A stretch of 6,275 bases of DNA from Candidatus Saccharimonadota bacterium (GTDB lineage: Bacteria > Patescibacteriota > Saccharimonadia > Saccharimonadales > Saccharimonadaceae): contig JAUMYE010000059.1 of assembly GCA_030528815.1 (NCBI GenBank), positions 1 to 6,275 on the forward strand, given 5' to 3'. Shown here in pieces: positions 1 to 5,331 of this stretch (the stretch's first letter is position 1; each line of letters starts with the position of its first letter). A program made the translations under genes and the position numbers. Below the pieces are notes generated by a model that saw nothing but the letters and a program-made list of their open reading frames with translations, did not search any database and was not told the DNA's origin.

Positions 1-2
1 GT

Positions 3-113
3 ATTATTTTGTTAGTTCCCCTAAAGAATAGTTCAGGTTTATATGGTTTTTGCCTTCAATTGCGCTATACCTTCAGGCTTCTTCCGAGCTTTTGGCCATC
101 GAATAAGATTTAG
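3..113 (+). other. Left-edge stretch with an open frame ending at 113; possible tail of a convergent gene
   Basis: No gene can be called with confidence in bases 1-127. One plus-strand frame is open from the window edge to a TAG at 111-113 (36 codons), and its last residues read FWPSNKI. That resembles the WPLNKI near the C terminus of the neighbouring signal peptidase, because these bases form an inverted repeat with the end of that gene. The residues before it do not look like a signal peptidase: no GDNR or SxDSR box is visible. Another plus-strand frame ends at a TAG at 29-31 (tail YYFVSSPKE) and could equally be the end of an upstream gene. The bidirectional terminator that follows would suit a convergent plus-strand gene ending here. 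Coding status is uncertain. Confidence 0.2.
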
Positions 114-210
114 AGGTATTTTCTATGAAATCTAATAAAAAATACAGACTGTTCTTTGTCTGTATTTTTATTAGATTTCTAGAATGTTCTAATCTTATTC
201 AATGGCCAAA
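91..210. repeat. Long nested inverted repeat around the lepB terminator
   Basis: Outside the terminator hairpin, bases 91-110 and 191-210 are reverse complements at 19 of 20 positions, centred on the same axis. The sequence between the outer arms and the hairpin is only partly complementary. The right arm is the coding sequence for the conserved WPLNKI tail of lepB, so the left arm is in effect a mirrored copy of the lepB 3' end. It could come from an inverted duplication or from the end of a second, degenerate gene. Confidence 0.8.
128..178. terminator. Bidirectional intrinsic terminator
   Basis: The arms 128-149 and 158-178 are complementary over 21 bases apart from one extra A in the left arm, with an 8-base loop. 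The core is ATACAGAC paired with GTCTGTAT, flanked by A-runs on the left and T-runs on the right, so it can terminate transcription from either side. It abuts the TAG stop of lepB (179-181) and so ends the lepB message. It would also stop any plus-strand transcript entering from the left. Confidence 0.85.
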
Positions 211-829
211 TCCTAATCGTTGCCGGTCCAATGATTCGGCAGAATGGAATCGTTCCTAAACCACTTCTTGAGTCTAGAGAGTTGCTGCCTTCGCGGTTGT
301 CGCCACTTACGAACAATTCGCCCTCTGGGACAATTACGTTTACGCTGCCGGACGTGTAGCTCTTTGGGCCATCTGTGTCGGATTTTCTGGTGTCGTCGTC
401 TGGGTGGAAGCCTTCTGGATGTTGATCATTATAAACCGTCAAAACACCATCTTCGACTGTTACGCGCTCGCCAGGGAAGGCAATCACGCGCTTCACGATG
501 TACTGATCTGCAATGCCTGCCTGGGCCTCACAGCTCTTAGTGCCAGTGTTGCCGCCGTTTGCAAAGATAATAATGTCACCACGATTTGGAATATATTCCT
601 GACCTAGGAAATGCGACATGGTAACTGCGAAGCGGTTCACGATGACGCGCTCGCCAGAATGAAGGGTATTTTCCATACTGCCGCCAACGACGTTGTAGCT
701 ACGAAAAACAAAACTATTCAAGATAAAGGTGCCTAAAACGACTGCGCCGACGAAACTTAGGAAGTTTAGTATATCCTTCAAGGCCGGATATTTTTGCGCG
801 AAGCTAGCCTTTTTCTCCTCAAAATTCAT
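179..829 (-). CDS. lepB: Signal peptidase I (leader peptidase)
   Basis: This is a type I signal peptidase (family S26), which cuts signal peptides from exported proteins at the outer face of the cytoplasmic membrane. The protein has 216 residues. A short charged N terminus is followed by one membrane anchor at about 21-41. The catalytic serine is Ser51 in GGSMENTL (box B) and the general-base lysine is Lys113 in YIVKRVIAFPGE (box D). The late conserved boxes are GDNR at 176-179 and SLDSR at 184-188, and the C terminus is WPLNKI-like. Length and box order are those of a compact Gram-positive-type enzyme with a single anchor. Start choice: the ATG at 829 has no Shine-Dalgarno sequence, but an extended -10 ends 7 bases upstream, which points to a leaderless message. 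It diverges from the membrane protein-htrA pair and ends at a bidirectional terminator. Function is secure from motifs; leaderless translation is inferred. Confidence 0.95.
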   Translation of the reverse strand: MNFEEKKASFAQKYPALKDILNFLSFVGAVVLGTFILNSFVFRSYNVVGGSMENTLHSGERVIVNRFAVTMSHFLGQEYIPNRGDIIIFANGGNTGTKSCEAQAGIADQYIVKRVIAFPGERVTVEDGVLTVYNDQHPEGFHPDDDTRKSDTDGPKSYTSGSVNVIVPEGELFVSGDNREGSNSLDSRSGLGTIPFCRIIGPATIRIWPLNKIRTF

Positions 830-836
830 ACATATT

Positions 837-845
837 ATTTTAGCA
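837..845 (-). promoter_or_regulatory. Extended -10 promoter of lepB
   Basis: On the minus strand this reads TGCTAAAAT, an extended -10 (TGn followed by TAAAAT). Only seven bases separate it from the ATG of lepB at 829, so the expected transcription start falls on or next to the A of the start codon. No good -35 is seen at the usual distance, as is common for extended -10 promoters. Confidence 0.65.
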
Positions 846-894
846 TAAGTAGAGCTGGCTTAAAAACGCGCCAGTGGCAACAAAGCTCGCCTTA

Positions 895-903
895 TGCTAA
901 AAT
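895..903 (+). promoter_or_regulatory. Extended -10 promoter of the membrane protein-htrA operon
   Basis: This reads TGCTAAAAT, the exact mirror of the lepB promoter. A transcription start about seven bases downstream would be near 910, just before the ATG at 914. No convincing -35 is present. Confidence 0.6.
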
Positions 904-913
904 GATAAAAGTT

Positions 914-1702
914 ATGGCTGATTTCATAATGCTTCGCAAGGGGCGAAATGTCTTGAGTTCTATAGTTCACGTTGGGCTAAATATTGCCTTGGCGGTTGTT
1001 TCTACTGCGCTTACCGTAATTAGTGGTAACTGCGTTTTTGCTATCCTTCTTGTGATTCTTTCGAAATGGCGCGTTATTGCAGTCCGCCCACGCTACTGGT
1101 GGATCAATATCAAATCCAACCTTGTGGACTTTATTGTTGGCGTAAGTCTTGCGCTCCTAGTTTCTGTCGCTGGCTCGAATGGCCTCAATATGTGGCACGT
1201 AATTCTAACTATTATCTATGCCATCTGGCTTGTCGCGATTAAGCCACAGAGCTCCATCGTTTTTGCCCAGGTTCAATCTTTGATGGCTATCTTCTTCGGC
1301 ACCTTTGCGGTTGCTACGATTGCTGCTCATGCCGATCCGTTCTTGGGTTGTCTCGTTAGCTTTATTATTGGCTATGGCGCAAGCCGCCACGTTCTTGTTC
1401 AGGGTGACGACGTAGACTTTACGCTTACGACCTTCCTGTCTGGTTTGATTCTTGCAGAACTTACCTGGGTCTTCTATCACTGGTCTATCGTTTATGTAAT
1501 TGGAACCGAAACGGTTTACGCAATCCCTCAGCTTCCAATCGTTGCAAGCCTTATCTTCTTTACTTTTGCTAGGGGTTATACTTCCGCCCTCAAGCACGAC
1601 GGCAAGATTCGCATGGATGATATCTTGTTGCCAGCGATATTTTCAGTTTCGCTTATACTTGTCATGATATTCTGTTTCTCGAAAGCAAACTTCGACGTTT
1701 AA
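914..1702 (+). CDS. Multi-span membrane protein of unknown function, upstream of htrA
   Basis: I do not recognise a named family. From the chosen start it has 262 residues and is very hydrophobic, with about eight membrane segments at roughly 14-36, 38-52, 70-88, 94-110, 118-138, 142-156, 172-192, 204-220 and a last one at 238-256. Short basic loops include KWRVIAVRPRYWW (51-63) and ARGYTSALKHDGKIR (219-233). No catalytic motif or ATP-binding site is seen. Start choice: the frame is open back to an ATG at 794, but that would overlap lepB and the promoter, so starts at 902, 914 or 929 are more likely. ATG 914 best fits the extended -10 ending at 903. None has a Shine-Dalgarno sequence, so translation is probably leaderless or nearly so. 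It lies 29 bases before htrA, with no terminator between, so the two are probably co-transcribed and may work together at the membrane. That link is inference. Confidence 0.8.
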   Translation: MADFIMLRKGRNVLSSIVHVGLNIALAVVSTALTVISGNCVFAILLVILSKWRVIAVRPRYWWINIKSNLVDFIVGVSLALLVSVAGSNGLNMWHVILTIIYAIWLVAIKPQSSIVFAQVQSLMAIFFGTFAVATIAAHADPFLGCLVSFIIGYGASRHVLVQGDDVDFTLTTFLSGLILAELTWVFYHWSIVYVIGTETVYAIPQLPIVASLIFFTFARGYTSALKHDGKIRMDDILLPAIFSVSLILVMIFCFSKANFDV

Positions 1703-1731
1703 TATTAGACAAACAATAAGAAAGGAGAATT

Positions 1732-3033
1732 ATGGATAGTGGGAATACTCCTGGATCCAAAACGCAGCCTGTAGTGACGACTGGCCATCCTGTGGCGAAG
1801 TCACCAGTTCAGAATAATTATCAGCCAATTGCTCCGGTTGTTCCGCCAAAGCCAAAGGCAAAAAAGAGTGGCAATGGCGCTGCTTCGGCCGCTGTTGTTA
1901 TTTCTATCTTTGCATTACTAATCGCAGTAGGCGGTGTCGGCTTCGGTATCTGGGCCTACATGAACAGAAATACTCCAAGAGTAGTTCAGGGCGGCAGTAG
2001 CGACGGCTACTATAATGGCAATACTGTAGAGTTCGAAGAAACCTCTATTGCCGGCATTGTCTCCAAGGTTACCCCTGCGGTCGTCTCTATTATTGTAGAA
2101 GCTGAGTCGCAGCCTTCTGGTGTCTATGGCTATCTATATGGTCAGACTGAAGTCGTCCAAGCTGCTGGTACTGGTATGATTGTTACCTCTGATGGTTACA
2201 TTATCACCAACAAGCATGTTGTAAATGGTGCAAGAAAAATCCAGATTATCATGGATAACGGCGATACCTACGAAGACGTAAAGGTTGCTGGTCTTGATCC
2301 GCTCAATGATGTTGCCTATCTAAAGATTAACAATGTAAGCGATTTACCAACGGTAACTCTTGGCGATTCAAAGACTCTCTCCGTTGGTCAGCCTGTTCTT
2401 GCTATTGGTAACGCTCTTGGCGCCTTTCAGAACTCTGTCACCGAAGGTATTGTTAGTGGCCTAGGCCGCACGATTACCGCCTATGACGACGAAGACGATG
2501 ACGAGGGCGAAACGTTGTCTGACCTTATTCAGACCGATGCGGCAATTAACCATGGTAACTCTGGCGGCCCACTTGTAAACGCGGCTGGTGAGGTTATCGG
2601 TATTAACTCTGCGACGTCGGAAACAGCAAACGGCTTAGGCTTCGCCATTCCAATCTCTGCAACCAAGGGTATGCTAAATAGTATTATCGAGAATAACAAG
2701 GCAAAGCGTGCAGTTATGGGCGTCTCATATATTACTGTTACCCCAGAAATCACCAAGGCTTATGATCTTCCGGTAAACTACGGCGCATATCTCTATTCTC
2801 AGGATTCCCGTGGTCGCGAAAGAGACTCTGTTGTCTCTGGTGGTGCAGCAGACAAAGCTGGCATCAAGAATGGGGATATTATCACCAAGATTAACGGCGT
2901 AACTATCGGCGCGGCCGGCACCCTAAGTACTCTAGTTGGCGAATATAAAGTCGGCGACACGATCGAAGTTGAGTTTGTTCGCGACGATAAAACCATGTCA
3001 ACAAACGTCACACTCGAAGCTTACGAAGAGTAA
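1732..3033 (+). CDS. htrA: Membrane-anchored HtrA/DegP-like serine protease with one PDZ domain
   Basis: This is a trypsin-like quality-control protease (family S1C) that degrades misfolded proteins outside the cytoplasmic membrane. The protein has 433 residues. A proline- and lysine-rich cytoplasmic N terminus (1-48) is followed by one membrane anchor (about 52-76) and a Gly/Ser/Asn linker. The protease domain spans about 104-320, with His162 in TNKHVV, Asp193 in LNDVAYLKI and Ser277 in GNSGGPL. One PDZ domain occupies about 325-430 (GDIITKINGV at 381-390). The triad is complete, so it should be active. The segment YDDEDDDEGE (251-260), before the DLIQTDAAIN motif, is unusually acidic, and His274 replaces the usual proline in AINPGNSGGP. 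A strong ribosome site, AAAGGAG at 1721-1727, supports the start. It follows the membrane protein at 29 bases and ends at its own terminator. Confidence 0.95.
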   Translation: MDSGNTPGSKTQPVVTTGHPVAKSPVQNNYQPIAPVVPPKPKAKKSGNGAASAAVVISIFALLIAVGGVGFGIWAYMNRNTPRVVQGGSSDGYYNGNTVEFEETSIAGIVSKVTPAVVSIIVEAESQPSGVYGYLYGQTEVVQAAGTGMIVTSDGYIITNKHVVNGARKIQIIMDNGDTYEDVKVAGLDPLNDVAYLKINNVSDLPTVTLGDSKTLSVGQPVLAIGNALGAFQNSVTEGIVSGLGRTITAYDDEDDDEGETLSDLIQTDAAINHGNSGGPLVNAAGEVIGINSATSETANGLGFAIPISATKGMLNSIIENNKAKRAVMGVSYITVTPEITKAYDLPVNYGAYLYSQDSRGRERDSVVSGGAADKAGIKNGDIITKINGVTIGAAGTLSTLVGEYKVGDTIEVEFVRDDKTMSTNVTLEAYEE

Positions 3034-3040
3034 AAGCTAA

Positions 3041-3082
3041 AAACAAGAAAAGTCCTATCTGTTTAGGGCTTTTCTTTTGTTT
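3041..3082 (+). terminator. Intrinsic terminator after htrA
   Basis: The arm 3041-3057 pairs with 3064-3082 (core AGAAAAGTCCTA with TAGGGCTTTTCT, one G-T pair, then a small bulge), with a six-base loop and a T-rich 3' side. It begins seven bases after the htrA stop. The A-rich left arm may also allow some function in reverse. Confidence 0.8.
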
Positions 3083-3089
3083 CAAAACA

Positions 3090-3098
3090 TGGTATAAT
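3090..3098 (+). promoter_or_regulatory. Extended -10 promoter of rpsB-tsf
   Basis: TGG followed by a perfect TATAAT (3093-3098) makes an extended -10. The -35 position falls in the T-rich arm of the htrA terminator and matches poorly. The transcription start should be near 3105, giving a leader of about 65 bases before rpsB. Confidence 0.75.
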
Positions 3099-3125
3099 TT
3101 CGAGGTAATAATATTTAACGAAACA

Positions 3126-3153
3126 GTCTAGGATTGTAAAACATCCCCTAGAC
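3126..3153 (+). promoter_or_regulatory. Leader hairpin directly upstream of the rpsB ribosome binding site
   Basis: GTCTAGG (3126-3132) pairs perfectly with CCTAGAC (3147-3153). An inner AT/AT with flanking bases can extend the stem, leaving an A-rich loop. The hairpin ends one base before the AAAGGAG ribosome site at 3154-3160. The position fits a ribosomal-protein autoregulatory leader, for which S2 would be the natural ligand, but that role is inferred. Confidence 0.55.
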
Positions 3154-3170
3154 AAAGGAGAAGGTAGAAG

Positions 3171-3872
3171 ATGCCTGTACAAGCAGATATCAAGGAGCTC
3201 TTGGCTACTGGTGCGCATTTTGGTCATAAGACTAGCCGCTGGCACCCAAAGATGGCTCCATACATCCACAGCAAGCGCAATGGCGCTCACATTATTAACC
3301 TTGAAAAGACTGTCGACGCTCTCGACGCAGCTCTTCCAGAGCTAACCAAGCTCGCAGCTAAGGGCAAGAAAGTTCTTTTCGTTGGTACCAAGAAGCAGCT
3401 CAAAGACGCTGTCAAAGAAGTTGCTGAATCTATCGACATGCCATACGTAACTGTACGTTGGGTTGGCGGTATGCTTACAAACGTCGATACTGTTAACAAA
3501 CAGATCCGCAAGCTAAAAGATCTTGAAAAGCGCATGGCGAGTGGCGAACTTGAAAAGCGCTACAGCAAGCTTGAAGTTCAGCGCTTCCAGGAAGAAATCG
3601 ATATGCTCAACGAGCGCTACGGTGGTATCAAGAATATGACCGAACAGCCAGTTGCAGTTATCGTCACTGATATGATTCAGGACAAGAATGCAATCAAGGA
3701 AGCTAAGACTCTTAACATTCCTGTATTCGCAATCGCTGATACAAACACTGATCCTACAACTGTAGATTATCCAATTCCTGCTAACGATGATGCCATCAAG
3801 GCAGTTCAGCTAATCTTGAACTACTTTGCAGAAGCTGTCAAAGAAGGCAAGGCAAAGATTGCTAAGAACTAA
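3171..3872 (+). CDS. rpsB: 30S ribosomal protein S2
   Basis: S2 is a late-assembling protein of the small ribosomal subunit, and it helps S1 or mRNA docking in many bacteria. The protein has 233 residues, a normal length. Family signatures are present in order: GAHFGHKTSRWHPKMAPYI near the N terminus (14-32), RWVGGMLTN (96-104), a helical charged region at about 107-148 (the coiled-coil hairpin), and IPVFAIADTNTDP followed by VDYPIPANDDA toward the C terminus. The ribosome site AAAGGAG at 3154-3160 lies ten bases before the ATG and decides the start. Codon use is biased (no CTG leucine codon), as expected of a highly expressed gene. It is followed by tsf at 69 bases with no terminator between, the common rpsB-tsf operon. 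Confidence 0.98.
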   Translation: MPVQADIKELLATGAHFGHKTSRWHPKMAPYIHSKRNGAHIINLEKTVDALDAALPELTKLAAKGKKVLFVGTKKQLKDAVKEVAESIDMPYVTVRWVGGMLTNVDTVNKQIRKLKDLEKRMASGELEKRYSKLEVQRFQEEIDMLNERYGGIKNMTEQPVAVIVTDMIQDKNAIKEAKTLNIPVFAIADTNTDPTTVDYPIPANDDAIKAVQLILNYFAEAVKEGKAKIAKN

Positions 3873-3889
3873 TTAATAAGCTTAGTTCC

Positions 3890-3906
3890 GAATCCGCATA
3901 GGATTC
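3890..3906 (+). promoter_or_regulatory. Small hairpin in the rpsB-tsf gap
   Basis: GAATCC (3890-3895) pairs perfectly with GGATTC (3901-3906) around a five-base loop. Flanking TTCC (3886-3889) and GGAA (3914-3917) could lengthen the stem. There is no T-run, so it is not a terminator. It may tune the relative amounts of S2 and EF-Ts, or protect the upstream message end. It also overlaps a sequence shared with the rpsB leader. Confidence 0.45.
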
Positions 3907-3941
3907 TAAACATTGGAAAATAAAATTCCTAAGGAGGAAAA

Positions 3942-4574
3942 ATGGCAGATAAAACCGTAAAAGAAGTTGCTGGTGAAGCAAAAGCTATCAGCATTGAGCT
4001 TATCAAGAAGCTAAAAGAACTTTCCGGTGTTGGCCTAACCGATGCTAAGAAAGCTCTCGTCGAAGCTAAAGGCGATTTCGACAAAGCTCTTTCTGAAATG
4101 CGCAAGAAGGGTATGACAAAGGCTGAAAAGCGTGGCGATCGCGAAACTCGCGAAGGTCTCGTTGATGCCTATATCCATGATGGCCGCATTGGTGCTATCG
4201 TTGAAGTTAACTGCGAAACATCTTTCGTTGCTAAGACCGATGAATTCAAAGATCTTACACACAAGATTGCAATGCAGGTTGCTTCTATGAACCCACTTTA
4301 TGTCACTGAAGATCAGATCCCAGAAGAGAAGCGCGCAGAAGCCATCAAAGAAGCTGAAGCATCTCTAACTGGTAAAGAACCAGAAGACAAGAAGCAGGAA
4401 ATTCTTGCAAAGAAAGTTTCCAAGGCTTTCTCCGATCGCGTTCTTATGAACCAGCCATACATCTTTGATGATAAGAAAACTGTTGAACAGTTCATCAAGG
4501 AAGCTAACGCAAAGCTTGGCGAAAACATCGTCGTTAAGCAGTTCAAGCGCATTGAGCTTGGTGTTACTGAGTAA
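3942..4574 (+). CDS. tsf: Translation elongation factor Ts
   Basis: EF-Ts is the guanine nucleotide exchange factor that recycles EF-Tu from GDP to GTP in the cytoplasm. The protein has 210 residues, the short form (like Thermus) as opposed to the roughly 280 residues of E. coli. The N-terminal UBA-like module carries LSGVGLTDAKKAL (27-39), followed by GDFDKALSEMRKKG (44-57). The core carries VEVNCETSFVAKTDEF (87-102). The C terminus ends with KQFKRIELGVTE. A Ser at position 94 replaces the Asp of the usual ETDFVA motif, which faces the EF-Tu magnesium site. The rest of the motif is intact, so activity is likely. The ribosome site AAGGAGG at 3931-3937 lies four bases from the ATG. About 15 residues precede the usual start of the UBA module. 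It is second in the operon with rpsB. Confidence 0.97.
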   Translation: MADKTVKEVAGEAKAISIELIKKLKELSGVGLTDAKKALVEAKGDFDKALSEMRKKGMTKAEKRGDRETREGLVDAYIHDGRIGAIVEVNCETSFVAKTDEFKDLTHKIAMQVASMNPLYVTEDQIPEEKRAEAIKEAEASLTGKEPEDKKQEILAKKVSKAFSDRVLMNQPYIFDDKKTVEQFIKEANAKLGENIVVKQFKRIELGVTE

Positions 4575-4591
4575 TATCAATTACTAGATTG

Positions 4592-4622
4592 AAAATCCCT
4601 AGTCGAAAGGCTGGGGATTTTT
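4592..4622 (+). terminator. Intrinsic terminator of the rpsB-tsf operon
   Basis: A 12-pair stem (4593-4604 with 4609-4620, including two G-T pairs) is capped by a GAAA tetraloop and followed by a T-run. It starts 18 bases after the tsf stop. Confidence 0.92.
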
Positions 4623-4646
4623 GCTGGTTTTTCTAAATGTATGTAT

Positions 4647-4669
4647 TTGCTTGCGATTTTTGCAAGTAA
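4647..4669. repeat. Palindromic 23-base repeat, copy 1
   Basis: The arms TTGCTTGC and GCAAGTAA surround a seven-base centre (one arm mismatch). It matches copy 2 at 19 of 23 positions. It has no useful T-run for termination. It lies upstream of the promoter of the 119-residue gene, so a protein-binding site is plausible. Confidence 0.7.
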
Positions 4670-4700
4670 TTACACTTGGGCAAAAATGGCTCATCTGACA

Positions 4701-4723
4701 TTACTTGCGGATTTCGCAAGTAA
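4701..4723. repeat. Palindromic 23-base repeat, copy 2
   Basis: TTACTTGCG and CGCAAGTAA are perfect 9-base arms around a five-base centre. The copy starts 54 bases after copy 1 and ends 47 bases before the -35 of the next gene. The paired arrangement upstream of a strong promoter suggests an operator or activator site. The rest of the 4623-4770 stretch holds no supportable gene. The octamer ATGTATGT also occurs twice there (4637-4644 and 4744-4751). Confidence 0.75.
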
Positions 4724-4770
4724 ATGGATATACACGAAAAGCAATGTATGTGGTGCGGGATGCGATAAGC

Positions 4771-4799
4771 TTGAAAAACTAAGAAAAATATGATATAAT
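4771..4799 (+). promoter_or_regulatory. Consensus sigma-70-type promoter for the 119-residue gene
   Basis: TTGAAA (4771-4776), a 17-base spacer and a perfect TATAAT (4794-4799) give the best -35/-10 pair in the window. Transcription would start near 4806, leaving a leader of about 70 bases. That leader contains a short GTTC/GAAC inverted repeat at 4810-4821 of doubtful significance. Confidence 0.85.
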
Positions 4800-4874
4800 A
4801 AAGCTACTCGTTCCTGAGAACTTCGGACACCAAAAGGGACGTACATTACTATTCTAGAGAGGAGATAGAGCTTC

Positions 4875-5234
4875 ATGAAAATCTATCGAAACAACAAGGA
4901 TCCCAGAAAAATTGGCCTCAAGTTCAACGACCTTGCGAGCACTCAGATGCTGCTGGCTGCCTCCGGTACTCTGGAGGACGAAGTCAAAGTTAGCATCAGC
5001 TACCGCAACCGCGATCTCGACGGCGACTTCAATGCCGATCCTGACTACATCAAGGACTACGATGCAGATTCGTCCTGGGTGGTCAAGACTCTGCTTGATG
5101 CCTGTGATCGTGATTGCGAGAGCAAGTTCAATGTTCGCTTCGTTTCGGATGATGGCGACGCCAAGGTCGTTAGTGTTCGCAAGAGCGACACCGGAATGAC
5201 CTTCCAGGCTCTGATCGATAGCCTTATCGGCTAA
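4875..5234 (+). CDS. Small acidic protein of unknown function (orphan)
   Basis: I do not recognise this 119-residue protein. It has no signal peptide or membrane segment, so it is probably cytoplasmic. It is rich in aspartate (19 of 119). The N terminus is basic (YRNNKDPRKIGLK), the middle has acidic repeats (RDLDGDFNADPDYIKDYDAD, 46-65), and Cys77 and Cys81 form a CxxxC pair in DACDRDCES. The alternating hydrophobic and polar runs EVKVSISYR and KFNVRFVSDD suggest beta strands, so a small alpha/beta fold is possible. A GAGGAG ribosome site at 4859-4864 lies ten bases before the ATG. The gene stands alone with its own strong promoter and terminator. Half of its leucine codons are CTG (5 of 10), which rpsB and tsf never use. 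This hints at a different origin or expression class. That it is a real gene is well supported by promoter, ribosome site, terminator and codon pattern. Confidence 0.85.
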   Translation: MKIYRNNKDPRKIGLKFNDLASTQMLLAASGTLEDEVKVSISYRNRDLDGDFNADPDYIKDYDADSSWVVKTLLDACDRDCESKFNVRFVSDDGDAKVVSVRKSDTGMTFQALIDSLIG

Positions 5235-5254
5235 ACATTTCTTCTTTCGTTTAC

Positions 5255-5284
5255 TCCCGCTCATGCACGAGCGGGATATTTTTT
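5255..5284 (+). terminator. Intrinsic terminator of the 119-residue gene
   Basis: TCCCGCTC (5255-5262) pairs perfectly with GAGCGGGA (5269-5276) around a six-base loop and is followed by TAT and a T-run. It lies 20 bases after the stop codon. Confidence 0.93.
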
Positions 5285-5290
5285 GCCCAC

Positions 5291-5319
5291 AAAAAACTCC
5301 CCTGGTTTGGGGAGCTTTT
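5291..5319 (-). terminator. Intrinsic terminator of the aquaporin-family gene
   Basis: CTCCCC (5297-5302) pairs with GGGGAG (5309-5314). On the minus strand the stem is followed by six T residues (5296-5291). A weaker T-run on the plus side (5316-5319) may let it back up the preceding terminator. It sits 13 bases past the end of the minus-strand gene. Confidence 0.88.
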
Positions 5320-5331
5320 GTTGTAATCGAA

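Larger units (their letters stand above)
837..903. repeat. Inverted repeat carrying two divergent promoters
   Basis: Arms 837-856 and 884-903 are complementary at 18 of 20 positions, with the outer 13 bases perfect, around a 27-base centre. Each arm holds an extended -10 pointing outward. Both predicted transcription starts lie outside the repeat, so it should act as DNA (promoter or operator) and not as an RNA hairpin. Confidence 0.85.

Noticed and set aside
794..913. Longer start at 794 for the membrane protein
   Set aside because: It would overlap the start of lepB on the other strand and run through both divergent promoters. The extra residues are not hydrophobic like the rest and no ribosome site precedes the ATG.
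4647..4723. CRISPR-like repeat-spacer unit
   Set aside because: Only two imperfect copies are present, each self-palindromic, with one 31-base gap and no array or cas gene.
4686..4793. Possible 35-residue plus-strand small protein
   Set aside because: It has no good ribosome site or promoter, overlaps the second palindrome and the -35/-10 region of the next gene, and its composition looks random.
4691..4876. Possible 61-residue minus-strand protein
   Set aside because: It covers the promoter, leader and ribosome site of the 119-residue gene, and has no promoter or ribosome site of its own. Best read as chance.
4854..5264. Long minus-strand open frame opposite the acidic orphan gene
   Set aside because: It runs into the terminator of the plus-strand gene and lacks a ribosome site. 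The plus-strand reading has promoter, ribosome site and terminator in the right order.
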